NCBI RefSeq assembly: GCF_964204645.1
Contig: NC_134028.1
Location: 372,001-436,000 of the forward strand
Length of the DNA stretch: 64,000 bases
Reading direction: 5' to 3'
Source: Tubulanus polymorphus
Lineage: Eukaryota > Nemertea > Palaeonemertea > Tubulaniformes > Tubulanidae
Shown: positions 40,852 through 54,304 of the stretch, in pieces
Layout: every line of letters starts with the position of its first letter
How positions within the stretch are numbered: the first letter of the stretch is position 1
Notes under the pieces: generated by a model
Seen by the model: the letters and a program-made list of their open reading frames with translations, nothing else
What the model was told of the DNA's origin: nothing
Database searches by the model: none
Translations under genes and position numbers: made by a program

Positions 40852-43800
40852 CAGATCGAGTCCATCATCTTCAGGAGCATAAATAGCCAGAAAATTCTTA
40901 ATCTTTCCATCTATCTATTTGAAATCAGTTCAATACGCCTTAGCCCATCTTTTAGATCGAGTCCATCATCTTCAGGAGCATAAATAGCCAGAAAATTCTT
41001 AATCTTTCCACCTATCTATTTGAAATCAGTTCAATACGCCTTAACACATCTTTTCAGATTGAATCCATCATCTTCAGAACCAAAAGCAGCCAGAAAATTC
41101 TGATTCTTTCAACCTATCTATTTGAAATCAGTTCAGTACACCCTAACCCATCAATTAAGATAGAATTCATCATCTTTAGGACCCTATTTTGCAAGAAAAA
41201 TCTGTATCTTTCAGTCCATCTACTCGAAATCAGTTCAGTTTACCTTACCCTATCATTTCAGATCGAGTCCATCATCTTCAGGAGCATAAATAGCCAGAAA
41301 ATTCTTAACCTTTCCACCTATCTATTTGAAATCAGTTCAATACGCCTTAACACATCTTTTCAGATTGAATCCATCATCTTCAGAACCAAAAGCAGCCAGA
41401 AAATTCTGATTCTTTCAACCTATCTATTTGAAATAAGTTCAGTGCACCCTAACCCATCAATTAAGATAGAATTCATCATCTTTAGGACCCTATTTTGCAA
41501 GAAAAATCTGTATCTTTCAGTCCATCTACTCGAAATCAGTTCAGTTTACCTTAACCTATCATTTCAGATCGAGTCCATCATCTTCAGGAGCATAAATAGC
41601 CAGAAAATTCTTAATCTTTCCACCTATCTATTTGAAATCAGTTCAATACGCCTTAACACATCTTTTCAGATTGAATCCATCATCTTCAGAACCAAAAGCA
41701 GCCAGAAAATTCTGATTCTTTCAACCTATCTATTAGAAATAAGTTCAGTACACCCTAACCCATCAATTAAGATAGAATTCATCATCTTTAGGACCCTATT
41801 TTGCAAGAAAAATCTGTATCTTTCAGTCAATCTACTCGAAATCAGTTCAGTTTACCTTAACCTATCATTTCAGATCGAGTCCATCATCTTCAGGAGCATA
41901 AATAGCCAGAAAATTCTGAATCTTTCCGCCTATCTATTTGAAATCAGTTCAATACGCCTTAGCCCATCTTTTCAGATAGAGTTCATCATCTTCAGAACCA
42001 AAGGCAGCCAGAAAATTCTGATTCTTTCCACCTATCTATTTGAAATCAGTTCAGTTCACCCTAACCCATCAATTAAGATAGAATTCATCATCTTTAGGGC
42101 CCTATTTTGCAAGAAAAATCTGTATCTTTCAGTCCATCTACTCGAAATCAGTTCAGTTTACCTTAACCTATCATTTCAGATCGAGTCCATCATCTTCAGG
42201 AGCATAAATAGCCAGAAAATTCTCAATCTTTCCACCTATCTATTTGAAATCAGTTCAGTACACCCTAACCCATCAATTAAGATAGAACTCATCTACTTTA
42301 GGACCCTATTTTGCAAGAAAAATCTGTATCTTTCAGTCCATCTACTCGAAATCAGTTCAGTCTACCTTAACCTATCATTTCAGATCGAGTCCATCATCTT
42401 CAGGAGCATAAATAGCCAGAAAATTCTGAATCTTTCCACCTATCTATTTGAAATCAGTTCAATTCGCCTAAACCCATCATTTCAGATTGAATCCATCATC
42501 TTCAGAACCAAAAGCAGCCAGAAAATTCTGATTCTTTCAATCTATCTATTTGAAATCAGTTCAGTACACCCTAACCCATCAATTAAGATAGAATTCATCA
42601 TCTTTAGGACCCTATTTAGCAAGAAAAATCTGTATCTTTCAGTCCATCTACTCGAAATCAGTTCAGTCTACCTTAACCTATCATTTCAGATCGAGTCCAT
42701 CATCTTCAGGAGCATAAATAGCCAGAAAATTCTGAATCTTTCCACCTATCTATTTGAAATCAGTTCAATTCGCCTAAACCCATCATTTCAGATTGAATCC
42801 ATCATCTTCAGAACCAAAAGCAGCCAGAAAATTCTGATTCTTTCAACCTTTCTATTTGAAATCAGTTCAGTACACCCTATCCCATTAATTAAGATAGAAT
42901 TCATCATCTTTAGGACCCTATTTTGCAACAAAAATCTGTATCTTTCATGCATTCTACTCGGAATCAATTCACTTTACCTTAACCTATCATTTCAGATCGA
43001 GTCCATCATCTTCAGGAGCATAAATAGCCAGAAAATTCTTAATCTTTCCACCTATCTATTTGAAATCAGTTCAATACGCCTTAACCCATCTTTTCAGATT
43101 GAATCAATCAACTTCAGAAGTATAAGTAGTCAGAAAATTCTGAATCTTTCAACCAATCTATTAAACATCAGTTCAGTACACCCTAACCCAACAATTAAGA
43201 TAGAATTCATCATCTTTAGGACCCTATTTTTCAAGAAAAATCTGTATCTTTCAGTCCATCTACTCGAAATCAGTTCAGTTTACCTTAACCTATCATTTCA
43301 GATCGAGTCCATCATCTTCAGGAGCATAAATAGCCAGAAAATTCTGAATCTTTCCACCTATCTATTTGAAATCAGTTCAATACGCCTTAACCCATCTTTT
43401 CAGATTGAATCCATCATCTTCAGAACCAAAAGCAGCCAGAAAATTCTGATTCTTTCCACCTATCTATTTGAAATCAGTTCAGTACACCCCAACCCATCAA
43501 TTAAGATAGAATTCATCTACTTTAGGACCCTATTTTGCAACAAAAATCTGTATCTTTCAGTCCATCTACTCGAAATCAGTTCAGTTTACCTTAACCTATC
43601 ATTTCAGATCGAGTCCATCATCTTCAGGAGCATAAATAGCCAGAAAATTCTTAATCTTTCCACCTATCTATTTGAAATCAGTTCAGTACACCCTAACCCA
43701 TAAATTAAGATAGAATTCATCATCTTTAGGACCCTATTTTGCAAGAAAAATCTGTATCTTTCAGTCCATCTACTCGAAATCAGTTCAGTCTACCTTAACC

Positions 43801-46800
43801 TATCATTTCAAATCGAGTCCATCATCTTCAGGAGCATAAATAGCCAGAAAATTCTTAATCTTTCCACCTATCTATTTGAAATCAGTTCAATACGCCTTAA
43901 CACATCTTTTCAGATTGAATCCATCATCTTCAGAACCAAAAGCAGCCAGAAAATTCTGATTCTTTCAACCTATCTATTTGAAATAAGTTCAGTACACCCT
44001 AACCCATCAATTAAGATAGAATTCATCATCTTTAGGACCCTATTTTGCAAGAAAAATCTGTATCTTTCAGTCCATCTACTCGAAATCAGTTCAGTTTACC
44101 TTAACCTATCATTTCAGATCGAGTCCATCATCTTCAGGAGCATAAATAGCCAGAAAATTCTTAATCTTTCCACCTATCTATTTGAAATCAGTTCAATACG
44201 CCTTAACCCATCTTTTCAGATTGAATCCATCATCTTCAGAACCAAAAGCAGCCAGAAAATTCTGATTCTTTCCACCTATCTATTTGAAATCAGTTCAGTA
44301 CACCCCAACCCATCAATTAAGATAGAATTCATCATCTTTAGGACCCTATTTTGCAACAAAAATCTGTATCTTTCAGTCCATCTACTCGAAATCAGTTCAG
44401 TTTACCTTAACCTATCATTTCAGATCGAGTCCATCATCTTCAGGAGCATAAATAGCCAGAAAATTCTTAATCTTTCCACCTATCTATTTGAAATCAGTTC
44501 AGTACACCCTAACCCATCAATTAAGATAGAACTCATCATCTTTAGGACCCTATTTTGCAAGAAAAATCTGTATCTTTCAGTCCATCTACTCGAAATCAGT
44601 TCAGTCTACCTTAACCTATCATTTCAGATCGAGTCCATCATCTTCAGGAGCATAAATAGCCAGAAAATTCTTAATCTTTCCACCTATCTATTTGAAATCA
44701 GTTCAATACGCCTTAACACATCTTTTCAGATTGAATCCATCATCTTCAGAACCAAAAGCAGCCAGAAAATTCTGATTCTTTCAACCTATCTATTTGAAAT
44801 CAGTTCAGTACACCCTAACCCATCAATTAAGATAGAATTCATCATCTTTAGGACCCTATTTTGCAAGAAAAATCTGTATCTTTCAGTCCATCTACTCGAA
44901 ATCAGTTCAGTTTACCTTAACCTATCATTTCAGATCGAGTCCATCATCTTCAGGAGCATAAATAACCAGAAAATTCTTAATCTTTCCACCTATCTATTTG
45001 AAATCAGTTCAGTACACCCTAACCCATCAATTAAGATAGAACTCATCATCTTTAGGACCCTATTTTGCAAGAAAAATCTGTATCTTTCAGTCCATCTACT
45101 CGAAATCAGTTCAGTCTACCTTAACCTATCATTTCAGATCGAGTCCATCATCTTCAGGAGCATAAATAGCCAGAAAATTCTTAATCTTTCCACCTATCTA
45201 TTTGAAATCAGTTCAATACGCCTTAACACATCTTTTCAGATTGAATCCATCATCTTCAGAACCAAAAGCAGCCAGAAAATTCTGATTCTTTCAACCTATC
45301 TATTTGAAATCAGTTCAGTACACCCTAACCCATCAATTAAGATAGAATTCATCATCTTTAGGACGCTATTTTGCAACAAAAATCTGTATCTTTCAGTCCA
45401 TCTACTCGAAATCAGTTCAGTTTACCTTAACCTATCATTTCAGATCGAGTCCATCATCTTCAGGAGCATAAATAACCAGAAAATTCTTAATCTTTCCACC
45501 TATCTATTTGAAATCAGTTCAGTACACCCTAACCCATCAATTAAGATAGAACTCATCATCTTTAGGACCCTATTTTGCAAGAAAAATCTGTATCTTTCAG
45601 TCCATCTACTCGAAATCAGTTCAGTCTACCTTAACCTATCATTTCAGATCGAGTCAATCATCTTCAGGAGCATAAATAGCCAGAAAATTCTTAATCTATC
45701 GACCTATCTATTTGAAATCAGTTCAATACGCCTTAACACATCTTTTCAGATTGAATCCATTATCTTCAGAACCAAAAGCAGCCAGAAAATTCTGATTCTT
45801 TCAACCTATCTATTTGAAATCAGTTCAGTACACCCTAACCCATCAATTAAGATAGAATTTATCATCTTTAGGACCCTATTTTGCAAGAAAAATCTGTATC
45901 TTTCAGTCCATCTACTCGAAAACAGTTCAGTTTACCTTAACCTATCATTTCAGATCGAGTCCATCATCTTCAGGAGCATAAATAGCCAGAAAATTCTTAA
46001 TCTTTCCACCTATCTATTTGAAATCAGTTCAATACGCCTTAGCCCATCTTTTCAGATTGAGTCCATCATCTTCAGAACCAAAGGCAGCCAGAAAATTCTT
46101 AATCTTTCCACCTATCTATTTGAAATCAGTTCTGTACACCCTAACCCATCAATTAAGATAGAATTCATCATCTTTAGGACCCTATTTTGCAACAAAAATC
46201 TGTATCTTTCAGTCCATCTACTCGAAATCAGTTCAGTTTACCTTAACCTATCATTTCAGATCGAGTCCATCATCTTCAGGAGCATAAATAACCAGAAAAT
46301 TCTTAATCTTTCCACCTATCTATTTGAAATCAGTTCAGTACACCCTAACCCATCAATTAAGATAGAACTCATAATCTTTAGGACCCTATTTTGCAAGAAA
46401 AATCTGTATCTTTCAGTCCATCTACTCGAAATCAGTTCAGTCTACCTTAACCTATCATTTCAGATCGAGTCCATCATCTTCAGGAGCATAAATAGCCAGT
46501 AAATTCTTAATCTTTCCACCTATCCATTTGAAATTAGTTCAATACGCCTTAACCCATCTTTTCAGATTGAATCAATCAACTTCAGAAGTATAAGCAGTCA
46601 GAAATTTCTGAATCTTTCAACCAATCTATTGAAAATCAGTTCAGTACACCCTAACCCAACAATTAAGATAGAATTCATCATCTTTAGGACCCTATTTTGC
46701 AAGAAAAATCTGTATCTTTCAATCCATCTACTCGAAATCAGTTCAGTTTATCTTAACCTATCATTTCAGATCGAGTCCATCATCTTCAGGAGCATAAATA

Positions 46801-49800
46801 GCCAGAAAATTCTTAATCTTTTCACCTATCTATTTGAAATCAGTTCAATACGCCTTAACCCATCTTTTCAGATTGAATCCATCATCTTCAGAACCAAAAG
46901 CAGCCAGAAAATTCTGATTCTTTCAACCTATCTATTTGAAATCAGTTCAGTACACCCTAACCCATCAATTAAGATAGAATTCATCATCTTTAGGACCCTA
47001 TTTTGCAAGAAAAATCTGTTTCTTTCAGTCCATCTACTCGAAATCAGTTAAGTTTACCTTAACCTATCATTTCAGATCGAGTCCATCATCTTCAGGAGCA
47101 TAAATAGCCAGAAAATTCTTAATCTTTCCACCTATCTATTTGAAATCAGTTCAGTACACCCTAACCCAACAATTAAGATAGAACTCATCATCTTTAGGAC
47201 CCTATTTTGCAAGAAAAATCTGTATCTTTCAGTCCATCTACTCGAAATCAGTTCAGTCTACCTTAACCTATCATTTCAGATCGAGTCCATCATCTTCAGG
47301 AGCATAAATAGCCAGAAAATTCTGAATCTTTCCACCTATCTATTTGAAATCAGTTCAATACGCCTTAACACATCTTTTCAGATTGAATCCATCATCTTCA
47401 GAACCAAAAGCAGCCAGAAAATTCTGATTCTTTCAACCTATCTATTTGAAATCAGTTCAGTACACCCTAACCCATCAATTAAGATAGAACTCATCATCTT
47501 TAGGACCCTATTTTGCAAGAAAAATCTGTATCTTTCAGTCCATCTACTCGAAATCAGTTCAGTCTACCTTAACCTATCATTTCGGATTGAGTCCATCATC
47601 TTCAGAACCAAAAGCAGCCAGAAAATTCTGATTCTTTCAACCTATCTATTTGAAATCAGTTCAGTATACCCTAACCCATCAATTAAGATAGAATTCATCA
47701 TCTTTAGGACCCTATTTTGCAAGAAAAATCTGTATCTTTCAGTCCATCTACTCGAAATCAGTTCAGTCTACCTTAACCTATCATTTCAGATCGAGTCCAT
47801 CATCCTCAGGAGCATAAATAGCCAGAAAATTCTTAATCTTTCCACCTATCTATTCGAAATCAGTTCAATACGCCTTAACACATCTTTTCAGATTGAATCC
47901 ATCATCTTCAGAACCAAAGGCAGCCAGAAAATTCTGATTCTTTCGACCTATCTATTTGAAATCAGTTCAGTACACCCTAACCCATCAATTAAGATAGAAC
48001 TCATCATCTTTAGGACCCTATTTTGAAAGAAAAATCTGTATCTTTCAGTCCATCTACTCGAAATCAGTTCAGTCTACCTTAACCTATCATTTCAGATCGA
48101 GTCCATCATCTTCAGGAGCATAAATAGCCAGAAAATTCTTAATCTTTCCACCTATATATTTGAAATCAGTTCAATACGCCTTAACCCATCTTTTCAGATT
48201 GAATCAATCAACTTCAGAAGTATAAGTAGTCAGAAAATTCTGAATCTTTCCACCTATCTATTTGAAATCAGTTCAGTACACCCTAACCCATCAATTAAGA
48301 TAGAATTCATCATCTTTAGGACCCTATTTTGCAAGAAAAATCTGTATCTTTCAGTCCATCTACTCGAAATCAGTTCAGTCTACCTTAACCTATCATTTCA
48401 GATCGAGTCCATCATCTTCAGGAGCATAAATAGCCAGAAAATTCTTAATCTTTCCACCTATCTATTTGAAATCAGTTCCATAGCCTTAGCCCATCTTTTC
48501 AGATTGAGTCCATCATCTTCAGAACCAAAGGCAGCCAGAAAATTCTGATTCTTTCCATCTATTTGAAATCAGTTCAGTACATCCTATCCCATTAATTAAG
48601 ATAGAATTCATCATCTTTAGGACCCTATTTTGCAACAAAAATCTGTATCTTTCATCCCATCTACTCGAAATCAGTTCAGTTTACCTTAACCTATCATTTC
48701 AGATCGAGTCCATCATCTTCAGGAGCATAAATAGCCAGAAAATTCTGAATCTTTCCACCTATCTATTTGAAATCAGTTCAATACGCCTTAACCTATCATT
48801 TCAGATCGAATCCATCATCTTCAGGAGCATAAATAGCCAGAAAATTCTTAATCTTTCCACCTATCTATTTGAAATCAGTTCAGTACACCCTAACCCATCA
48901 ATTAAGATAGAATTCATCATCTTTAGGACCCTATTTTGCATGAAAAATCTGTATCTTTCAGTCCATCTACTCGAAATCAGTTCAGTTTACCTTAACCTAT
49001 CGTTTTAGATCGAGTCCATCATCTTCAGGAGCATAAATAGCCAGAAAATTCTTAATCTTTCCACCTATCTATTTGAAATCAGTTCAGTACACCCTAACCC
49101 ATCAATTAAGATAGAACTCATCATCTTTAGGACCCTATTTTGCAACAAAAATCTGTATCTTTCAGTCCATCTACTCGAAATCAGTTCAGTCTACCTTAAC
49201 CTATCATTTCAGATCGAGTCCATCATCTTCAGGAGCATAAGTACCCAGAAAATTCTGAATCTTTCCACCTATCTATTTGAAATCAGTTCAATACGCCTTA
49301 ACACATCTTTTCAGATTGAATCCATCATCTTCAGAACCAAAAGCAGCCAGAAAATTCTGATTCTTTCAACCTATCTATTTGAAATCAGTTCAGTACACCC
49401 TAACCCATCAATTAAGATAGAATTCATCATCTTTAGGACCCTATTTTGCAAGAAAAATCTGTATCTTTCAGTCCATCTACTCAAAATCAGTTCAGTTTAC
49501 CTTAACCTATCATTTCAGATCGAGTCTATCATCTTCAGGAGCATAAATAGCCAGAAAATTCTGAATCTTTCCACCTATCTATTTGAAATCAGTTCCATAC
49601 GCCTTAGCCCATCTTTTCAGATTGAGTCCATCATCTTCAGAACCAAAGGCAGCCAGAAAATTCTGATTCTTTCCACCTATCTATTTGAAATCAGTTCAGT
49701 TCACCCTAACCCATCAATTAAGATAGAATTCATCATCTTTAGGACCCTATTTTGCAAGAAAAATCTGTATCTTTCAGTCCATCTACTCGAAATCAGTTCA

Positions 49801-52800
49801 GTTTACCTTAACCTATCATTTCAGATCGAGTCCATCATCTTCAGGAGCATAAATAGCCAGAAAATTCTTAATCTTTCCACCTATCTATTTGAAATCAGTT
49901 CAATACGCCTTAGCCCATCTTTTCAGATTGAGTCCATCATCTTCAGAACCAAAAGCAACCAGAAAATTCTGATTCTTTCAACCTATCTATTTGAAATCAG
50001 TTCAGTACACCCTAACCCATCAATTAAGATAGAATTCATCATCTTTAGGACCCTATTTTGCAAGAAAAATCTGTATCTTTCAGTCCATCTACTCGAAATC
50101 AGTTCAGTCTACCTTACCCTATCATTTCAGATCGAGTCCATCATCTTCAGGAGCATAAATAGCCAGAAAATTCTTAATCTTTCCACCTATCTATTTGAAA
50201 TCAGTTCAATACGCCTTAACACATCTTTTCAGATTGAATCCATCATCTTCAGAACCAAAGGCAGCCAGAAAATTCTGATTCTTTCCACCTATCTATTTGA
50301 AATCAGTTCAGTACACCCTAACCCATCAATTAAGATAGAACTCATCATCTTTAGGACCCTATTTTTAAAGAAAAATCTGTATCTTTCAGTCCATCTACTC
50401 GAAATCAGTTCAGTCTACCTTAACCTATCATATCAGATCGAGTCCATCATCTTCAGGAGCATAAGTACCCAGAAAATTCTGAATCTTTCCACCTATCTAT
50501 TTGAAATCATTTCAATACGGCTTAACACATCTTTTCAGATTGAATCCATCATCTTCAGAACCAAAAGCAACCAGATATTCTGATTCTTTCAACCTATCTA
50601 TTTGAAATCAGTTCAGTACACCCTAACCCATCAATTAAGATAGAATTCATCATCTTTAGGACCCTATTTAGCAAGAAAAATCTGTATCTTTCAGTCCATC
50701 TACTTGAAATCAGTTCAGTCTACCTTAACCTATCATTTCAGATCGAGTCCATCATCTTCAGGAGCATAAATAGCCAGAAAATTCTGAATCTTTCCACCTA
50801 TCTATTTGAAATCAGTTCAATTCGCCTAAACCCATCATTCCAGATTGAATCCATCATCTTCAGAACCAAAAGCAGCCAGAAATTTCTGATTCTTTCAACC
50901 TTTCTATTTGAGATCAGTTCAGTACACCCTATCCCATTAATTAAGATAGAATTCATCATCTTTAGGACCCTATTTTGCAACAAAAATCTGTATCTTTCAT
51001 CCCATCTACTCGGAATCAGTTCAGTTTACCTAAACCTATCATTTCAGATCGAGTCCATCATCTTCAGGAGCATAAATAGCCAGAAAATTCTTAATCTTTC
51101 CACCTATCTATTTGAAATCAGTTCCATACGCCTTAGCCCATCTTTTCAGATTGAGTCCATCATCTTCAGAACCAAAGGCAGCCAGAAAATTCTGATTCTT
51201 TCCACCTATCTATTTGAAATCAGTTCAGTTCACCCTAACCCATCAATTAAGATAGAATTCATCATCTTTAGGACCCTATTTAGCAAGAAAAATCTGTATC
51301 TTTCAGTCCATCTACTCGAAATCAGTTCAGTCTACCTTAACCTATCATTTCAGATCGAGTCCATCATCTTCAGGAGCATAAATAGCCAGAAAATTCTGAA
51401 TCTTTCCACCTATCTATTTGAAATCAGTTCAATTCGCCTAAACCCATCATTTCAGATTGAATCCATCATCTTCAGAACCAAAAGCAGCCAGAAAATTCTG
51501 ATTCTTTCAACCTATCTATTTGAAATCAGTTCAGTACACCCTATCTCATTAATTAAGATAGAATTCATCATCTTTAGGACCCTATTTTGCAACAAAAATC
51601 TGTATCTTTCATCCCATCTACTCGGAATCAGTTCAGTTTACCTTAACCTATCATTTCAGATCCAGTCCATCATCTTCAGGAGCATAAATAGCCAGAAAAT
51701 TCTTAATCTTTCCACCTATCTATTTGAAATCAGTTCAATACGCCTTAACCCATCTTTTCAGATTGAATCAATCAACTTCAGAAGTATAAGTAGTCAGAAT
51801 ATTCTGAATCTTTCAACCAATCTATTGAACATCAGTTCAGTACACCCTAACCCAACAATTAAGATAGAATTCATCATCTTTAGGAGCCTATTTTGCAAGA
51901 AAAATCTGTATCTTTCAGTCCATCTACTCGAAATCAGTTCAGTTTACCTTAACCTATCATTTCAGATCGAGTCCATCATCTTCAGGAGCATAAATAGCCA
52001 GAAAATTCTTAATCTTTCCACCTATCTATTTGAAATCAGTTCAATACGTTTTAGCCCATCTTTTCAGATTGAGTCCATCATCTTCAGAACCAAAGGCAGC
52101 CAGAAAATTCTGATTCTTTCCACCTATCTATTTGAAATCAGTTCAGTTCACCCTAACCCATCAATTAAGATAGAATTCATCATCTTTAGGACCCTATTTT
52201 GCAAGAAAAATCTGTATCTTTCAGTCCATCTACTCGAAATCAGTTCAGTTTACCTTAGCCTATCATTTCAGATCGAGTCCATCATCTTCAGGAGCATAAA
52301 TAGCCAGAAAATTCTTAATCTTTCCACCTATCTATTTGAAATCAGTTCAGTACACCCTAACCCATCAATTAAGATAGAATTCATCATCTTTAGGACCCTA
52401 TTTTGCAACAAAAATCTGTATCTTTCATCCCATCTACTCGGAATCAGTTCAGTTTACCTTAACCTATCATTTCAGATCGAGTCCATCATCTTCAGGAGCA
52501 TAAATAGCCAGAAAATTCTTAATCTTTCCACCTATCTATTTGAAATCAGTTCAATACGCCTTAACCCATCTTTTCAGATTGAGTCCATCATCTTCAGAAC
52601 CAAAGGCAGCCAGAAAATTCTGATTCTTTCCACCTATCTATTTGAAATCAGTTCAGTTCACCCTAACCCATCAATTAAGATAGAATTCATCATCTTTAGG
52701 ACCCTATTTTGCAAGAAAAATCTGTATCTTTCAGTCCATCTACTCGAAATCAGTTCAGTTTACCTTAACCTATCATTTCAGATCGAGTCCATCATCTTCA

Positions 52801-53443
52801 GGAGGATAAGTACCCAGAAAATTCTGAATCTTTCCACCTATCTATTTGAAATCAGTTCAATACGCCTTAACACATCTTTTCAGATTGAATCCATCATCTT
52901 CAGAACCAAAAGCAGCCAGAAAATTCTGATTCTTTCAACCTATCTATTTGAAATCAGTTCAGTACACCCTAACCCATCAATTAAGATAGAATTCATCATC
53001 TTTAGGACCCTATTTTGCAAGAAAAATCTGTATCTTTCAGTCCATCTACTCGAAATCAGTTCAGTTTACCTTAACCTATCGTTTCAGATCGAGTCCATCA
53101 TCTTCAGGAGCATAAATAGCCAGAAAATTCTTAATCTTTCCACCTATCTATTTGAAATCAGTTCAGTACACCCTAACCCATCAATTAAGATAGAACTCAT
53201 CATCTTTAAGACCCTATTTTGCAAGAAAAATCTGTATCTTTCAGTCCATCTACTCGAAATCAGTTCAGTTTACCTTAACCTATCATTTCACATCGAGTCC
53301 ATCATCTTCAGGAGCATAAATAGCCAGAAAATTCTTAATCTTTCCACCTATCTATTTGAAATCAGTTCAGTACACCCTAACCCATCAATTAAGATAGAAT
53401 TTATCATCTTCAGAACCAAAAGCAGCCAGAAAATTCTGATTCT
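40211..53443 (+). repeat. Large satellite block III, cut by the array edge
   Basis: It carries the shared deletions near 40228, 40953, 48481, 48558 and 50576, plus a second copy of the first 4-bp deletion near 40734 from a private 506-bp duplication. The offset from block I is 23434 bp at 18008-20269 and 24148 bp at 24.3-26.4 kb, so block III holds seven more monomers than block I between those landmarks. The final part (51825 to 53443) matches the end of block II at first, then departs from it at the array edge. Confidence 0.86.
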
Positions 53444-53460
53444 GAGAATCTATTGTTTGT
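53391..53460 (+). repeat. Right edge of the satellite: truncated chimeric B/A monomer
   Basis: The last monomer starts as class B (AAGATAGAATTT), switches to class A inside the shared ATCATCTTCAG core (AACCAAAAGCAGCCAG), and stops at 53443 within CTGATTCT. Unrelated sequence follows at once. The junction forms a near-palindrome GATTCTGAGAATC (53438-53450). The transition is abrupt, without a zone of decaying monomers. Confidence 0.85.
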
Positions 53461-54290
53461 CGTGAATTTTGAAACTTCTTTAATTTAATCTTATTGACAA
53501 TGAGAGGGTCGTGAAATTGGAGTAACTGACCCCGTAAAATTACAATTGGCAGAGACCTACCTATTTAGACTTGCCGTGAGAAAAATCAAACAGCACGAAA
53601 TGACTTTGAAATGATGACTTAAAGGTCGAGCCACATCCAACATTTATAATCTATAGAATAATAGTAATAAATTGTTGACTCTAATTCTGTTTCATGTAAT
53701 GAATTTCTATGTTTGCAATAAAACACTGATGTTCAATGGTACGAAAACAACCGCCGCTATTACGAGATTAATTTGAGAGGAGACCTCAAAATAACAAGGT
53801 GTGGATTATTTAAATATATAATTATTCAATGATTTGAATCATCAATTAAACTAAACTTCAACATTACAAACTGCGTCTTCTAAAAATATACGCGAGAAAT
53901 ATCTACATCAAAAACAGCGCGACCAAAATCAGTAAATTAATTCAACCAAATAAACCAGAAACCTAGGTACCACAGGAATATGACCCGACCGGGTGGGGTG
54001 GGTGCTGTCTGAACCTGAAACCAGTTGTACGTAAGTAAATGTCATTTGTATTTTATAAGAAGTAGAGTTCAACAGTTCAACTCTTCATCTTAATCAAATC
54101 ACACTTAACTCACAAACTGTCAAACATTTTCAATCCAGTTCATTGTAAATAAATGCAACTTTTTATTGTTAAAAGGTTCCACTTGAAATTACAACTGCAT
54201 TTTATATCAACAGCTGAAATTATGTTTCAATTCACAGATTTATCAACTAACTATTCTAACCTAACCTATATATATTCGGCCTACCTATTC
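53444..54290. other. Unique AT-rich flank, no gene seen
   Basis: About 850 bp next to the array. No satellite monomer remnants, long ORF, RNA gene or clear transposon end was recognised. A short CCTAACCTA-type run near 54260 and a G-run at 54310-54319 mark its end. Confidence 0.6.
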
Positions 54291-54304
54291 GGGCTCGGGT
54301 TTAG

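Larger units (their letters stand above)
1..53443 (+). repeat. Satellite DNA array of 102-bp monomers, all head-to-tail
   Basis: Every stretch from base 1 to 53443 is a copy of a 102-bp monomer in one orientation; no inverted copy and no inserted foreign sequence was seen. Monomer starts can be followed from 83 (class A) to 53391 (class B): that span equals 523 monomers minus 38 bp, and the 38 bp are accounted for by located small deletions (see block entries). The array is cut by the left window edge, so its real length exceeds 53.4 kb. The plus strand has far more C than G. No Met-initiated long ORF exists. Seen directly: repeat structure and orientation. Inferred: a pericentromeric, subtelomeric or other heterochromatic satellite; the location cannot be told from this window. 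Confidence 0.97.

Noticed and set aside
50798-50983. Minus-strand ORF in the array (61 codons)
   Set aside because: It lies wholly in monomer sequence and depends on local substitutions; stops recur in other copies.
1-53443. CRISPR array
   Set aside because: There are no unique spacers; the units are contiguous related monomers of 102 bp in a eukaryotic setting.
1-53443. CENP-B box in the monomers
   Set aside because: No string resembling the CENP-B box core (TTCG....A..CGGG) is present in the A, B, C or D consensus.
13000-53465. Long plus-strand ORFs in the array as genuine repeat-protein genes
   Set aside because: The long frames open at TTG or GTG and the consensus strand has no ATG; stops and frameshifts are shared by block copies; the peptide lacks Met, Trp and Asp; the frame is an arithmetic result of a 102-bp stop-free monomer.
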